Shown here in pieces: positions 35,150-43,373 of a DNA stretch of 64,000 nucleotides; within the stretch, counting starts at the first letter, position 1; the number at the start of each line of letters is the position of its first letter. The stretch is from the NCBI RefSeq assembly GCF_042665255.1, contig NZ_JBHTCD010000020.1; one strand, 5' to 3'. The position numbers were made by a program, and so were the translations under genes. Origin of the DNA: Insolitispirillum peregrinum (GTDB lineage Bacteria; Pseudomonadota; Alphaproteobacteria; Rhodospirillales; Rhodospirillaceae). The notes under the pieces were generated by a model. It worked only from the letters and a program-made list of their open reading frames with translations, did no database searches and was not told where the DNA came from.

Positions 35150-36478
35150 TTAGAACTCCGCCACCTTGCCCCACACCGAAGAACGGAACCGTTCCGGGCT
35201 GTAGGGACGCGGATCAACAATCGGCTCGGCAGCACCGGTGACGATGTCAGCCAGCAGATGCCCGGCCCCCGGCCCAATGCCAAAGCCGTGGCCGCTGAAG
35301 CCCGCCGCCAGAATGAAGCCCGGAACGTTATGGACTTCACCCATTGCCGGCACGCCATCGGGAGTGCTGTCAATGTAGCCCGCCCATTTGGCGCTGATAT
35401 CCACCTTGCCCAGTTCCGGCATCAGGGCCACCGCCCGGCGATGAATCTCGGCGGCAGTGCCTTCGTCCACTGACGGATCAAGAATCCGCATCTTTTCCAT
35501 CGGCGTCGGCTTGTCCAGTGCCCAGCGCGACAACGTTTCATGCCCCGAGCGAAGACCTTCCAGCCCGCCGGGCCGCAGGCTGCGCCAGCGCTTCATGAAC
35601 ATCGGCATGAACTCGCGGCCAAAGCGCAGGCCCTGCAAGGTCATGTCCAGGCGACCATAGCCGCTGATCGCCAGCGTATAGCCGCCATCGCCGCGGCGAG
35701 TGACTGAAACGTCCTTGGTATGCAGGGCGTCAGGAATCCCCTGCGCGCCCGGTGCCAGCGCCACGATTGACGAGCGCACCGATGCCTGCGGGAACACCAC
35801 GCCCAACTGGCGACAGAACGACGATGCCCACGCGCCACCGGACAGGATCGCCACCGGCGTCCGAATGGTGCCCTTTTCCGTCACCACCCCGCTCACCCGT
35901 CCGCCACTGGTTTCCAGCCCGCGCGCCGCGCAACTCTGGTGTACCGTCCCGCCCAGCGCCATCAGCGCCCGTGCCACCGCCGGAGCCGCCCGCGACGGAT
36001 CGGCAATCCCGTCCGTCGGTGAAAAGATGCCGCCTTTCCAGTTGCGCCCGGTGGCACGACCGCGCTCGTTGGCCTGTTCGCTGGTCAGCACATGGCTGGT
36101 GACGTTCACCGTTCTGGCAAAGTCACACCACTTTGCCCAGCCCGCCAGTTCGGCCTCGTCGTTGCTGAGGTACAGCAGGCCGCAACGGCTGAAACCGACG
36201 TTTTCGCCGCTTTCCGCCTGAAACCGTTCCCACAGCTCGAGGCTTTTGGTCGAAATCGGCAGCTCGCGCGCATCGCGGTTCTGCTGACGGCACCAGCCCC
36301 AGTTCCGGCTGGACTGTTCAGCCCCGACCAGTCCCTTTTCCACCAGCGCCACTTTCAGGCCGCGCTTTGCCAGATAATAGGCCGTAAACACACCAACGAT
36401 CCCGGCACCGATCACCACCGCATCGGCAGACTCGGGCAGGGTCGGGGAGGATTCGATTTTCAGCAGAGGGACGCGCAT
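35150..36478 (-). CDS. FAD-dependent amine/D-amino-acid oxidase (DadA/PuuB-like)
   Basis: A 442-aa flavoprotein of the DAO fold. The dinucleotide site is ADAVVIGAGIVGVFTAYYLAKR (residues 19-40), ending in the Glu of VALVEKG. SSRNWGWCRQQNRDARELP near 57 is typical of a subgroup acting on amino acids, octopine-type conjugates or polyamines, and SGHGFGIGPGAGHLLAD near 400 is the C-terminal FAD contact. A GGAG lies before the ATG at 36478. It is divergent from an Lrp-type gene that probably regulates it in response to an amino acid. The substrate cannot be assigned. Confidence 0.87.
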   Translation of the reverse strand: MRVPLLKIESSPTLPESADAVVIGAGIVGVFTAYYLAKRGLKVALVEKGLVGAEQSSRNWGWCRQQNRDARELPISTKSLELWERFQAESGENVGFSRCGLLYLSNDEAELAGWAKWCDFARTVNVTSHVLTSEQANERGRATGRNWKGGIFSPTDGIADPSRAAPAVARALMALGGTVHQSCAARGLETSGGRVSGVVTEKGTIRTPVAILSGGAWASSFCRQLGVVFPQASVRSSIVALAPGAQGIPDALHTKDVSVTRRGDGGYTLAISGYGRLDMTLQGLRFGREFMPMFMKRWRSLRPGGLEGLRSGHETLSRWALDKPTPMEKMRILDPSVDEGTAAEIHRRAVALMPELGKVDISAKWAGYIDSTPDGVPAMGEVHNVPGFILAAGFSGHGFGIGPGAGHLLADIVTGAAEPIVDPRPYSPERFRSSVWGKVAEF

Positions 36479-36762
36479 GGGATTTTCTCCAACCGTTGCC
36501 CTCCATCATAAAGCCACAGCACCAAAGCGGGTGCTGCAGTTCCCCGTGATGCAGCATTTTATTTCGCAAAGCACCAGCTTTGCGGCGCTTTATGCGTCGG
36601 GCGTTCTCACCATTTTTGGTGGGTTTCCCGCCATTTGGCAGCATCGATAGACATTCCCCAGCGCTGTGCTATGGTTCGCAGGCAGACAGAGGCAGCATTT
36701 TATTTCGCCTGCTGCGTTGCCCCACTGCTCTACATCGTGCAGGCCGCCGACGGGAGGTGAAT
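36479..36762. promoter_or_regulatory. Divergent promoter region with a 17-bp direct repeat
   Basis: GCAGCATTTTATTTCGC occurs at 36552-36568 and again at 36692-36708, 140 nt apart, between the FAD oxidase and the Lrp gene. The spacing of about 13 helical turns suits an Lrp-type protein that wraps DNA. No gene lies in the gap. Confidence 0.6.
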
Positions 36763-37242
36763 GTGCTGAAGCTGGACCGGATCGACATCAAGATTCTGCA
36801 TGAATTGCAGAAAAACGGACGCATCACCAATGTCGAACTGGCCGAGCTGGTCAACCTGTCCCCCAGCCCCTGTCTGGTGCGGGTCAAGAAACTGCAGTCC
36901 GAGGGCTATATCGAGGGCTATTCCGCCCTGATCAATGTCCGCAAGCTGGGCCAGACGCTGACCGTCTTTACCGAAGTCACCCTGAAAAACCACCGCCAGA
37001 TTGATTTCGCCCGCTTTCTGGGCGCGGTGGAAAAGATCGACCAGATGGTCGAATGCCACCTGATTTCCGGCGGCTATGATTACCTGCTGAAATTCATCAC
37101 CGCCGATATCAGCGAGTATCAGGAAATCATGGAAAAGCTGACCGACATGGATATCGGGATCGACAAGTATTTCAGCTTTGTGGTGCTGAAATCCCCCATC
37201 GTGCGGCCCCATATCCCGCTGACCAAGCTGTTTCAGTATTAG
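36763..37242 (+). CDS. Lrp/AsnC-family regulator (adjacent to FAD oxidase)
   Basis: A 159-aa regulator. The helix-turn-helix lies at residues 5-60 (LDRIDIKILHELQKNGRI, then ELAELVNLSPSPCLVRVKKL) and is followed by a RAM ligand domain (VECHLISGGYDYLLKFI). The GTG at 36763 is chosen because GGGAGG ends 5 nt upstream; the out-of-frame ATG at 36761 stops after two codons. It is divergent from the FAD oxidase gene, the usual arrangement for a local amino-acid-responsive activator. Confidence 0.9.
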   Translation: MLKLDRIDIKILHELQKNGRITNVELAELVNLSPSPCLVRVKKLQSEGYIEGYSALINVRKLGQTLTVFTEVTLKNHRQIDFARFLGAVEKIDQMVECHLISGGYDYLLKFITADISEYQEIMEKLTDMDIGIDKYFSFVVLKSPIVRPHIPLTKLFQY

Positions 37243-37257
37243 GGCAGTGTGCGAAAA

Positions 37258-37461
37258 GTGGGAAAACAAGAGCGGGCTACCGCCCGAGCCCGTTTGGGGC
37301 CTGAGGCCCCAAGCCCCCATTTTTTCTTTTATGATCAAAGGAGTGGGGTCCGGGGCTAGACCAGCGTGCGTTAAATCGGAAGCAGGCACGCTGGTCTAAT
37401 TTTTTGTAGTGCCGCATTGTTGTTGCGAAAACCGGTTCCCACTTTTCGCACAATGCTCTAA
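37258..37461. repeat. Composite of MITE-like element (truncated) and palindromic element copy 2
   Basis: The stretch 37258-37354 matches the GC-rich hairpins and the A/T core of the MITE-like family but lacks its terminal repeats. It is joined directly to a full palindromic element at 37355-37461. That element has AGACCAGCGTGC pairing with GCACGCTGGTCT, followed by the GCATTGT/GCGAAAA stem ending in CTCTAA. Its end supplies the stop codon of the glutathione transferase gene. Confidence 0.75.
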
Positions 37462-38090
37462 TCGTGCGGCCAGGCCTGAAACCCGGCCAGTGCTTCGGCA
37501 CGGTCGGACAGGGCGATCAGCGATGGCGTGCGGTCGCTGGACAGGACCGACGGCAGCATTTTCAGGGTAAAGCGACAGGCCACCGCCGTGCTGATGTCGG
37601 CCTGCAACGGGCGCTCGCCAAACAGCCATGGGGTGGTGTCGATCGTTTCGGCCACTTCGGCATCCAGCAGGCGGCAGGCGTGGTCCAGCTGGCCGTTGAT
37701 CCGCTCCAGCCATGGCTGGTGGCGCTTGTCTTCCGGGCGCAGCTTCAGTTCGTAAACGACCTGTACCGCCTTTTCACACACCGCCATCGCCAGACCGGTG
37801 ATGCGCTGCGCTCGCGCCAGATCGGCCAGATCACCCGGCAACAGGCTGTGATCCGCATCAACCAGCCGCTCGGCGTATTCCAGAATCAGCCCGGAATCCA
37901 TCAGCGTCACGCCCGCATCGGTGATCAGGGTCGGGGCCTTGACCACCGGGTTATAGGCGGCAAAGGCCGTGTAATCGCGAAAGACCGACAGCGGTTCATG
38001 GGTGAACGGCAATCCCATCCGGGTCAGGGAAATCGCCACCCGGCGCACATAGGGGGAATCGAGCAGGCCAATCAGCTTCATCGGACGCAT
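37458..38090 (-). CDS. Glutathione S-transferase family protein
   Basis: A 210-aa cytosolic protein. The thioredoxin-like N-terminal domain reads MKLIGLLDSPYVRRVAISL with the GSH-contact VVKAPTLI and DSGLILEYAE (near residues 55-75). An all-helical C-terminal domain follows. It resembles the yfcF/maleylacetoacetate isomerase-like GSTs of unknown substrate. The stop codon TAG is the first codon of a repeat element. A second ATG three codons in (MKLIGLLD) may be the true start. Confidence 0.85.
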   Translation of the reverse strand: MRPMKLIGLLDSPYVRRVAISLTRMGLPFTHEPLSVFRDYTAFAAYNPVVKAPTLITDAGVTLMDSGLILEYAERLVDADHSLLPGDLADLARAQRITGLAMAVCEKAVQVVYELKLRPEDKRHQPWLERINGQLDHACRLLDAEVAETIDTTPWLFGERPLQADISTAVACRFTLKMLPSVLSSDRTPSLIALSDRAEALAGFQAWPHD

Positions 38091-38162
38091 CCTCTCGGAA
38101 AGGGGGCGAACAGGGTAATCCGGGGGGAAGCGCCGGGCCAGTGGCGGAATCTGGGGGTAGCC

Positions 38163-38254
38163 AGAGCAGTGAGCGCAAACTCACTGCTCTGACCTTTTAT
38201 TTTGCCGCATTGTTGTTGCGAAAACCGGTTCCCACTTTTCGCACAATGCTCTAA
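38163..38254. repeat. Dispersed palindromic element, copy 3
   Basis: AGAGCAGTGAG (38163-38173) pairs with CTCACTGCTCT (38180-38190), and the GCATTGT/GCGAAAA...TTTTCGCACAATGC stem follows up to 38250. The second stem is identical to that of copy 2 for over 40 nt, while the first has a different arm sequence that still pairs. That is compensatory change, consistent with selection for the fold. It ends the DUF1636 gene. Confidence 0.8.
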
Positions 38255-38634
38255 ACCGGTGGAATACGGGCGATGAACCGTCCCTTGACCCCTTGCGGCC
38301 AGTCCTTGAACGGCACCACCCCGTCGCTGCTGGCGTGGTAGTGGCGGATATACTCGGCCAGCGTCGCCACGCTGCTGTCCTCGGCGGGGAAATCCCCCAG
38401 CACATAGGCCATCCGTCCCGGTCCGCGCAGGTGGACGGCGCAGGGGCGGCGGCAGGCCATCAGGCAGCGCATGCTGTCAACGCGGACACCGGGAACATCA
38501 GCCAGATGGTCCCGTGCCATTGCCAACAGCTTTTCCCCGCTGCGCGGCAGGGGAGCGGCGTCATCCGCCGGGGTGGCGGCGGGGTCTTCCGGGTGGCGGC
38601 AGGTTTCGCACACCAGCAGGACAATCTCGCTCAT
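38251..38634 (-). CDS. DUF1636 metal-binding-like protein
   Basis: A 127-aa protein with four conserved cysteines, in CETCRHP (near residue 9) and SMRCLMACRRPCAVHL (near 55-70). This is a thioredoxin-like ferredoxin pattern known as DUF1636, often found near cobalamin or metal-uptake genes. It may hold a [2Fe-2S] cluster or another metal. The stop codon TAG lies in a repeat element. It starts 4 nt after the LysR stop codon on the same strand, so it is probably cotranscribed with that gene. Confidence 0.8.
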   Translation of the reverse strand: MSEIVLLVCETCRHPEDPAATPADDAAPLPRSGEKLLAMARDHLADVPGVRVDSMRCLMACRRPCAVHLRGPGRMAYVLGDFPAEDSSVATLAEYIRHYHASSDGVVPFKDWPQGVKGRFIARIPPV

Positions 38635-38637
38635 CGG

Positions 38638-39525
38638 TTAGAAATCCTGCTCGGACAGCTTTTCCAGCAGGAAGTCACGGAACACCGTCACCCGCTTGGA
38701 GTGGCGCAGTTCTTCCGGATAGACGAAATAGCAGTCAAAGCTGGGGCCGCGCAGTTCCGGCAACACCTGCACCAGCTGGGTCGCCACCGTCGAGAAGTAA
38801 TCCGGCAGGGCGGCAATGCCCATCCCGGACTGCACGGCGCGATAGATGCCATAAATGTTGTTGACCCGCAGCACCGGCTGACGCGGGGTGGATGTGCCTG
38901 CCGACAGCAGCCAGTTCATGTTTTCCACCGGCGCCTTGCTGTCATCGCCATAGATGATGATCCGGTGGTTGTCGAGGTCCGCCGGGCTTTTCGGCATGCC
39001 GTATTTCTTCAGGTACTCGGGCGCGGCATAGACGTGATAGTGCAGGGTGGCGAGATGGCGTTGCACCAGATCCGGCTGGCGCGGGGTGGTGAAGCGGATT
39101 GCCACGTCGGCCTGACGCATCGCCAGATCGATTTCCCCGTCATCAAGCAGCATCGACATGTCGATGCCCGGATAGTCTTCCATGAACGAGGTGATGCGCG
39201 GGGTCAGCCACACCGAGCCAAAGGCAACGGTGGTGGTGACCTTCAGCGGACCTTCCGGCTTTTCACGGCTTTCGGTGATGCGGGCCTCGACCATCGACAG
39301 CTTGGCAAACACCTCGTGGACGGTGCGATAGAGCAACTCGCCCTGTTCGGTCAGGATCAGCCCGCGCGCGTGGCGGTGGAACAGCGAGACGGTCAGGCTC
39401 TCTTCCAGCCCGGAAATCTGGCGGCTGACCGCCGACTGGCTGAGGTTCAGGATTTCACCGGCGTGGGTAAAGCTGCCTGCTTCTGCAACGGTGTGAAACA
39501 CCCGCAACTTGTCCCAGTCCATCAT
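38638..39525 (-). CDS. LysR-family regulator next to trxB
   Basis: A 295-aa regulator. The helix-turn-helix lies at residues 2-60 (DKLRVFHTVAEAGSFTHAGE, then ILNLSQSAVSRQISGLEE), followed by an effector domain. ATG 39525 is chosen because AGGG precedes it, and the second of the two adjacent ATGs is also possible. Upstream at 39642-39658 the inverted TTGTG/CACAA pair, 7 nt apart, fits a LysR T-N11-A box and may be its own operator. This LysR-trxB-Lrp grouping recurs in Alphaproteobacteria, from general knowledge. The target genes are unknown. Confidence 0.9.
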   Translation of the reverse strand: MMDWDKLRVFHTVAEAGSFTHAGEILNLSQSAVSRQISGLEESLTVSLFHRHARGLILTEQGELLYRTVHEVFAKLSMVEARITESREKPEGPLKVTTTVAFGSVWLTPRITSFMEDYPGIDMSMLLDDGEIDLAMRQADVAIRFTTPRQPDLVQRHLATLHYHVYAAPEYLKKYGMPKSPADLDNHRIIIYGDDSKAPVENMNWLLSAGTSTPRQPVLRVNNIYGIYRAVQSGMGIAALPDYFSTVATQLVQVLPELRGPSFDCYFVYPEELRHSKRVTVFRDFLLEKLSEQDF

Positions 39526-39656
39526 GGTGCCCTGTCGTGCTGGCATGGAAGCCTTTCCCCCTTGTCTCATCTGTTTGGGCGTCATCTCTGTGGGCATGGT
39601 TGAGAAAATGTTATGCGCTTTTTGCGCACGGGCTACAAGTTTTGTGCATAGGACAC

Positions 39657-39693
39657 AAAGCCGGGATCAGGGAAAACCCCGAGTCCCGGCTTT
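39657..39693. terminator. Hairpin downstream of trxB
   Basis: AAAGCCGGGA pairs with TCCCGGCTTT around a 17-nt loop. It lies about 75 nt after the trxB stop codon on the minus strand and before the LysR gene. It has only short T-runs, so it is a weak or bidirectional terminator. Confidence 0.5.
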
Positions 39694-39769
39694 ATGATGC
39701 ACCATTTTGGCGGAATGGTGGCGGACAGACGAGGGCGCAGGGTTTTCCCGCTGCACCGTCTTTCCGGCC

Positions 39770-40711
39770 TTACAGTTCGCCCTTTTCCGACAGGAAACGA
39801 TCGACTTCGATCGCCGCCATGCACCCGGTGCCAGCGGCGGTCACCGCCTGACGGAAAATGTGGTCCTGCACGTCGCCTGCGGCGAACACACCTTCGACAG
39901 CGGTTTTGGTGCTGCCCGGGGTGGTGATCAGATAGCCGGTCTCGTCCATCGGCAGCTGGCCGGTGAACAGGTCGGTGTTCGGCTTGTGGCCGATGGCAAT
40001 GAACACGCCGTGGCAATCGTGGGTGCTGGTTTCGCCGTTTTCGATGTTTTTCAGGCGGACACCGGTCACGCCGCTGTCATCACCGACCACTTCGTCGATC
40101 ACCGAATTCCACACGCAGGTGATTTTTTCATGCTTGAACAGGCGGTCCTGCATGATCTTTTCGGCGCGCAGGCTGTCACGGCGATGGACCAGCGTCACCG
40201 ACGAGCAGAAATTGGCCAGATAGAGGGCTTCTTCGACGGCGGTGTTGCCACCACCGACCACCACCACCGGCTTGTTGCGGAAGAAAAAGCCGTCGCAGGT
40301 GGCGCAGGCCGACACGCCGCGACCGGAATAGGCCTGTTCACTGTCCAGTCCCAGCCAGCGGGCCGAAGCGCCGGTGGCGATGATCAGGGTGTTGGCGGTG
40401 TAGGTATCGCCCGAATCGCCCTTGCAGACGAACGGACGCTTGCTGAGGTCGGCTTCGACGATGATGTCGTGGATCAGCGATGCGCCGACGTTGATCGCCT
40501 GCTGCTGCATGCGCTCCATCAGCTCCGGCCCCATGATCGGTTCGGCAAAGCCCGGATAGTTTTCAACGTCGGTGGTGATGGTCAATTGCCCACCGGGTTG
40601 CAGTCCGGCAACCATGATCGGTTCCAGATTGGCACGGGCGGCATAGATGGCGGCGGTGCAGCCCGCTGCGCCCGACCCGAGGATCAGGACTTTGGTCTTG
40701 TGATCAGCCAT
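39770..40711 (-). CDS. trxB: Thioredoxin reductase TrxB
   Basis: A 313-aa homodimeric flavoenzyme that passes electrons from NADPH to thioredoxin. The FAD motif is LILGSGAAGCTAAIYAARA (residues 9-27), the redox-active disulfide CATCDGFF lies near 137, the NADPH motif is VVVGGGNTAVEEALYL near 153 and the C-terminal FAD contact is VFAAGDVQDHIFRQA. The length is normal. It is divergent from an Lrp gene across a 580-nt gap. A second low-Mr reductase-like enzyme, AhpF, is encoded at 58083. Confidence 0.96.
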   Translation of the reverse strand: MADHKTKVLILGSGAAGCTAAIYAARANLEPIMVAGLQPGGQLTITTDVENYPGFAEPIMGPELMERMQQQAINVGASLIHDIIVEADLSKRPFVCKGDSGDTYTANTLIIATGASARWLGLDSEQAYSGRGVSACATCDGFFFRNKPVVVVGGGNTAVEEALYLANFCSSVTLVHRRDSLRAEKIMQDRLFKHEKITCVWNSVIDEVVGDDSGVTGVRLKNIENGETSTHDCHGVFIAIGHKPNTDLFTGQLPMDETGYLITTPGSTKTAVEGVFAAGDVQDHIFRQAVTAAGTGCMAAIEVDRFLSEKGEL

Positions 40712-41291
40712 GATGAAACGGCAACCTTATCGGTAAAACGGGAATGATTGCGGCAGAAGATAAGCGCCGTTCTCCGCCAAGAAAAGAGGACTGTTGCCGT
40801 TGCGGGCCGTATCCGGTGCTTTTTTGGTGGCTGTGGGGGAGCTGAGCCGGGCGAAAATCGCCAAAGCGTCCATCAGATGGGTCTTATGTTGGTCGAATCG
40901 ACTTATAAAGCGGCCTTTAATGCTGTAAAAATAGCCATTTTTGCGCGAAGTTCGAAAATTATCACTTTTTTGGGCATTTCCCTCTGGCATTCTTGGGGGG
41001 TTCGGTGTAGGAGAACCGCCCTTTTCCGGTGCCATGGCGCGTCGGACGGGAACTCTACGCAACAGGTGGGTTAATTTATTGCGTGATGACGTATTGTCAT
41101 TGCGATAAAGGCCCACTAGATTGTAATTTCCTTGCGTAACGTTGCGTTTGAAACAAATAATCGAAGGCACGGGACGCATCAGACCCCTGGCGCTGCGGAA
41201 ACATCCGACAGGCGCAGGGGGGTAAACTGCGAATGAAACACTCAGCCGGTCCGTTGTGCGGGCCGCAGTCCACGAGAGGGGCATAAAAGCC
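40712..41291. promoter_or_regulatory. Intergenic region between trxB and Lrp gene
   Basis: A gene-free stretch of 580 nt. The parts around 40900-40980 and 41070-41160 are AT-rich and probably hold divergent promoters. I could not place -35 and -10 boxes with confidence. No hairpin or repeat stands out. Confidence 0.45.
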
Positions 41292-41795
41292 ATGCAGCGA
41301 GTCAAGCTGGATCGGATCGATCGCCGTATCCTGCGCGATTTGCAGGACGATGGGCGGATGACCAACGTGGAGTTGGCGCGCCGGGCCGGAATTTCGGCTC
41401 CTCCCTGCTTGCGCCGGGTGCGGGCCCTGGAAGAGGCCGGGTACATTCGCGGCTTTCACGCCGACGTTGATCCCGGTGCCCTGGGCTACAACGTGACCAT
41501 CTTTGCTCACGTCGGGCTGAACAGTCAGGCCGAAGCCGACCTGCGCGCCTTTGAGGGACTGGTCAACGAGTGGGAACAGGTCCGTGAGTGCCACATGCTG
41601 GCCGGGGAGACCGACTTTCTGCTGAAGGTGGTGGCGCGTGACTGGGATGATTACCAGCGATTCCTGACCACCCGTCTGACTGCGGCCCCCAATGTGGCGC
41701 ACGTCAAATCGGCGCTGGCCATCCGCACCGGCAAGCTGAAGCCGGGCGTGCCGATCGAGGTGGACGAGGGCGACAGCGACGAAGGGGCGGCGTAA
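41292..41795 (+). CDS. Lrp/AsnC-family regulator (adjacent to trxB)
   Basis: A 167-aa regulator. The helix-turn-helix lies at residues 5-62 (LDRIDRRILRDLQDDGRM, then ELARRAGISAPPCLRRVRAL) and the RAM domain shows VRECHMLAGETDFLLKVVA. An acidic tail (EVDEGDSDEGAA) extends past the usual end. The ATG at 41292 begins MQRVKLDRID, the normal Lrp N terminus. It ends at a strong bidirectional terminator. It is about 45% similar in layout to the Lrp protein at 36763 but clearly a different group. Confidence 0.9.
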   Translation: MQRVKLDRIDRRILRDLQDDGRMTNVELARRAGISAPPCLRRVRALEEAGYIRGFHADVDPGALGYNVTIFAHVGLNSQAEADLRAFEGLVNEWEQVRECHMLAGETDFLLKVVARDWDDYQRFLTTRLTAAPNVAHVKSALAIRTGKLKPGVPIEVDEGDSDEGAA

Positions 41796-41801
41796 GTTTT
41801 T

Positions 41802-41854
41802 CCCACCATACAAAAGGGCACCGCTTTGAGACGGTGCCCTTTTTGTATGGTGGG
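41802..41854. terminator. Strong bidirectional terminator
   Basis: The arms at 41802-41823 and 41832-41854 pair over about 22 bp (core AGGGCACCG and CGGTGCCCT) and have A-rich and T-rich shoulders. It separates the convergent Lrp and HNH endonuclease genes. Confidence 0.85.
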
Positions 41855-41884
41855 GCCTGCGTTTTGCGGCTCCCACCTGTGCGC

Positions 41885-42445
41885 TTACTGCTCCAGCTCG
41901 GAATCCCAATATAAAAAATCCCGCCAACTTTCATGCAGATAGTTTGGCGGGAAGCGGCGGCCCTGATCCTGAAGCTGGTGGCTGTTCGGACGATAGGGTT
42001 GCCTGATCAGCGGCATGTCGGCTTCCTGCGGCGTGCGGTTGGCCTTGCGCAGATTGCAGGCACCACAGGCGGCAACGACGTTCAGCCACTCGGTGCGTCC
42101 GCCGCGTGAGCGGGGCACGACGTGGTCAAAGGTCAGGTCGTGAACCACAAACCGCTGGCCGCAATACTGGCAGGTAAAGTGGTCACGCAGAAAGACGTTA
42201 AAGCGGGTAAAGGCCGGTTTGCGCGCTGTCGGGGCATATTCTTTCAGGGAAATGACCGACGGCAGGCGGAACGAGCAGGTTGGCGAATGGACCTCGCGCT
42301 CGTATTCCGACACCACGTTGACCCGGTCAAGGAACACCGCCTTGACGGCATCCTGCCAGGACCACAGCGACAAGGGAAAATAACTGAGCGGGCGATAGTC
42401 GGCATTGAGTACCAATACCGGCGATTTTTCAAAGACAGCCAACAC
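41885..42445 (-). CDS. HNH endonuclease-domain protein
   Basis: A 186-aa protein. The zinc-supported HNH site is CQYCGQRFVVHDLTFDHVVP near residues 92-111, with the second CxxC in ACGACNLRKANRTP near 125. An N-terminal domain (LVLNADYRPLSYFPLSLWSW) is typical of a stand-alone HNH family widespread in Alphaproteobacteria and close to phage and restriction HNH nucleases. Its cellular role is not established. It starts at a GTG (42445) after GAGGTGATGG; an ATG 9 nt upstream is out of frame. Confidence 0.85.
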   Translation of the reverse strand: MLAVFEKSPVLVLNADYRPLSYFPLSLWSWQDAVKAVFLDRVNVVSEYEREVHSPTCSFRLPSVISLKEYAPTARKPAFTRFNVFLRDHFTCQYCGQRFVVHDLTFDHVVPRSRGGRTEWLNVVAACGACNLRKANRTPQEADMPLIRQPYRPNSHQLQDQGRRFPPNYLHESWRDFLYWDSELEQ

Positions 42446-43373
42446 GGTCCATCACCTCGTTCTCCCGAACCGGCAGGGGAAAGGGCCCTGATCCGGTTGC
42501 CAGATTTCTGGCCCACCTGCTGGAGTCCGGGCCGCATCAGGGAATGGGGCCGCCGGTTGGTGAAGGAAAATGCCCTTCTTTGGGAGGGTGAGAGCATTCC
42601 GTGGCGTAAAACCGGGGACCATTCTTCCTGAAAAACGTTCTGGCAACAGGCAGATGCCAACACTCGACCAGTGTGCGTTCAATCTGACGCAGGCACACTG
42701 GTCTAACCTTTTGACGTGCCGCAGTGATGGTGCTGCACAAGAGTCGGGGGGCGATCCATGCAGCGCGCCAGCCCCGCAGGCAGGACAGGCAAACAGGACG
42801 GGCCGTCGGTCGGGGGATCCTGCGGGAAAACCATCCACAGGGGCGGCGGCTCGGTAGCAAGCAAGATATGGTATCTTTTACGACCCTTGCCGCCAAGTCG
42901 TGTGTAAAACTTTGATGATGTTTTTTTACGGCACTGCCGCACAGGTCTTGGCGAGGTTTAACCGGGCTGGCCACGCCGGACCAAAGGACGGGTCTGGGCC
43001 CAGAAAAGCCGTGCTGGTCTGCTGTGGATTTAAGGCTAAGGAATTACGAGAAAAGGCCCCTGCCTTTCCACCAGTAATGTACTTTCATCCATGTATTTAT
43101 AAATCCGGAAGACGGTCAATATTCTATCATGAGGTGTAGTCAACGGGGGTGTTGCATAATTATGCTGTGATGAGCCTTGGGCCATTCCTCTGCTATCTAC
43201 CATTGATGCAACTTTTTCACTTTATTCCGTTTATTGAGCAATAATTTTTTCTGATAAGAAATTGTTGAGTTCTGAAAGACACTCTGTCCTTCCCCGTGAT
43301 CTTTCGGACAGGGGAGGCGAAGTGGACGGTGGGCACGGTTGTCGGCACCGATCTGATGGAAAAGAAGAGAGAC
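42446..43373. other. Gene-poor gap before the chemoreceptor cluster
   Basis: More than 900 nt without a convincing gene. It contains palindromic element copy 4 (listed separately). The rest is mixed GC-rich and AT-rich sequence; the part 43050-43300 is AT-rich and probably carries the chemoreceptor promoter. Short open frames exist (for example 42900-43139) but show no family or codon support. Confidence 0.5.
42665..42730. repeat. Dispersed palindromic element, copy 4 (first stem only)
   Basis: GACCAGTGTGC (42666-42676) pairs with GCACACTGGTC (42693-42703). The arms carry the same paired G-to-A/C-to-T change relative to copies 1 and 2. The second stem has been replaced by GTGCCGCAGTG...GCTGCAC. 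Confidence 0.7.

Noticed and set aside
40727..41446. Long minus-strand frame across the trxB-Lrp gap
   Set aside because: It crosses the promoter region and the 5' part of the Lrp gene in an unrelated frame; the product is low-complexity Arg/Ser/Pro.
42900..43139. 79-residue frame in the gap before the first chemoreceptor
   Set aside because: It has no ribosome-binding site, no homology and composition like non-coding DNA.
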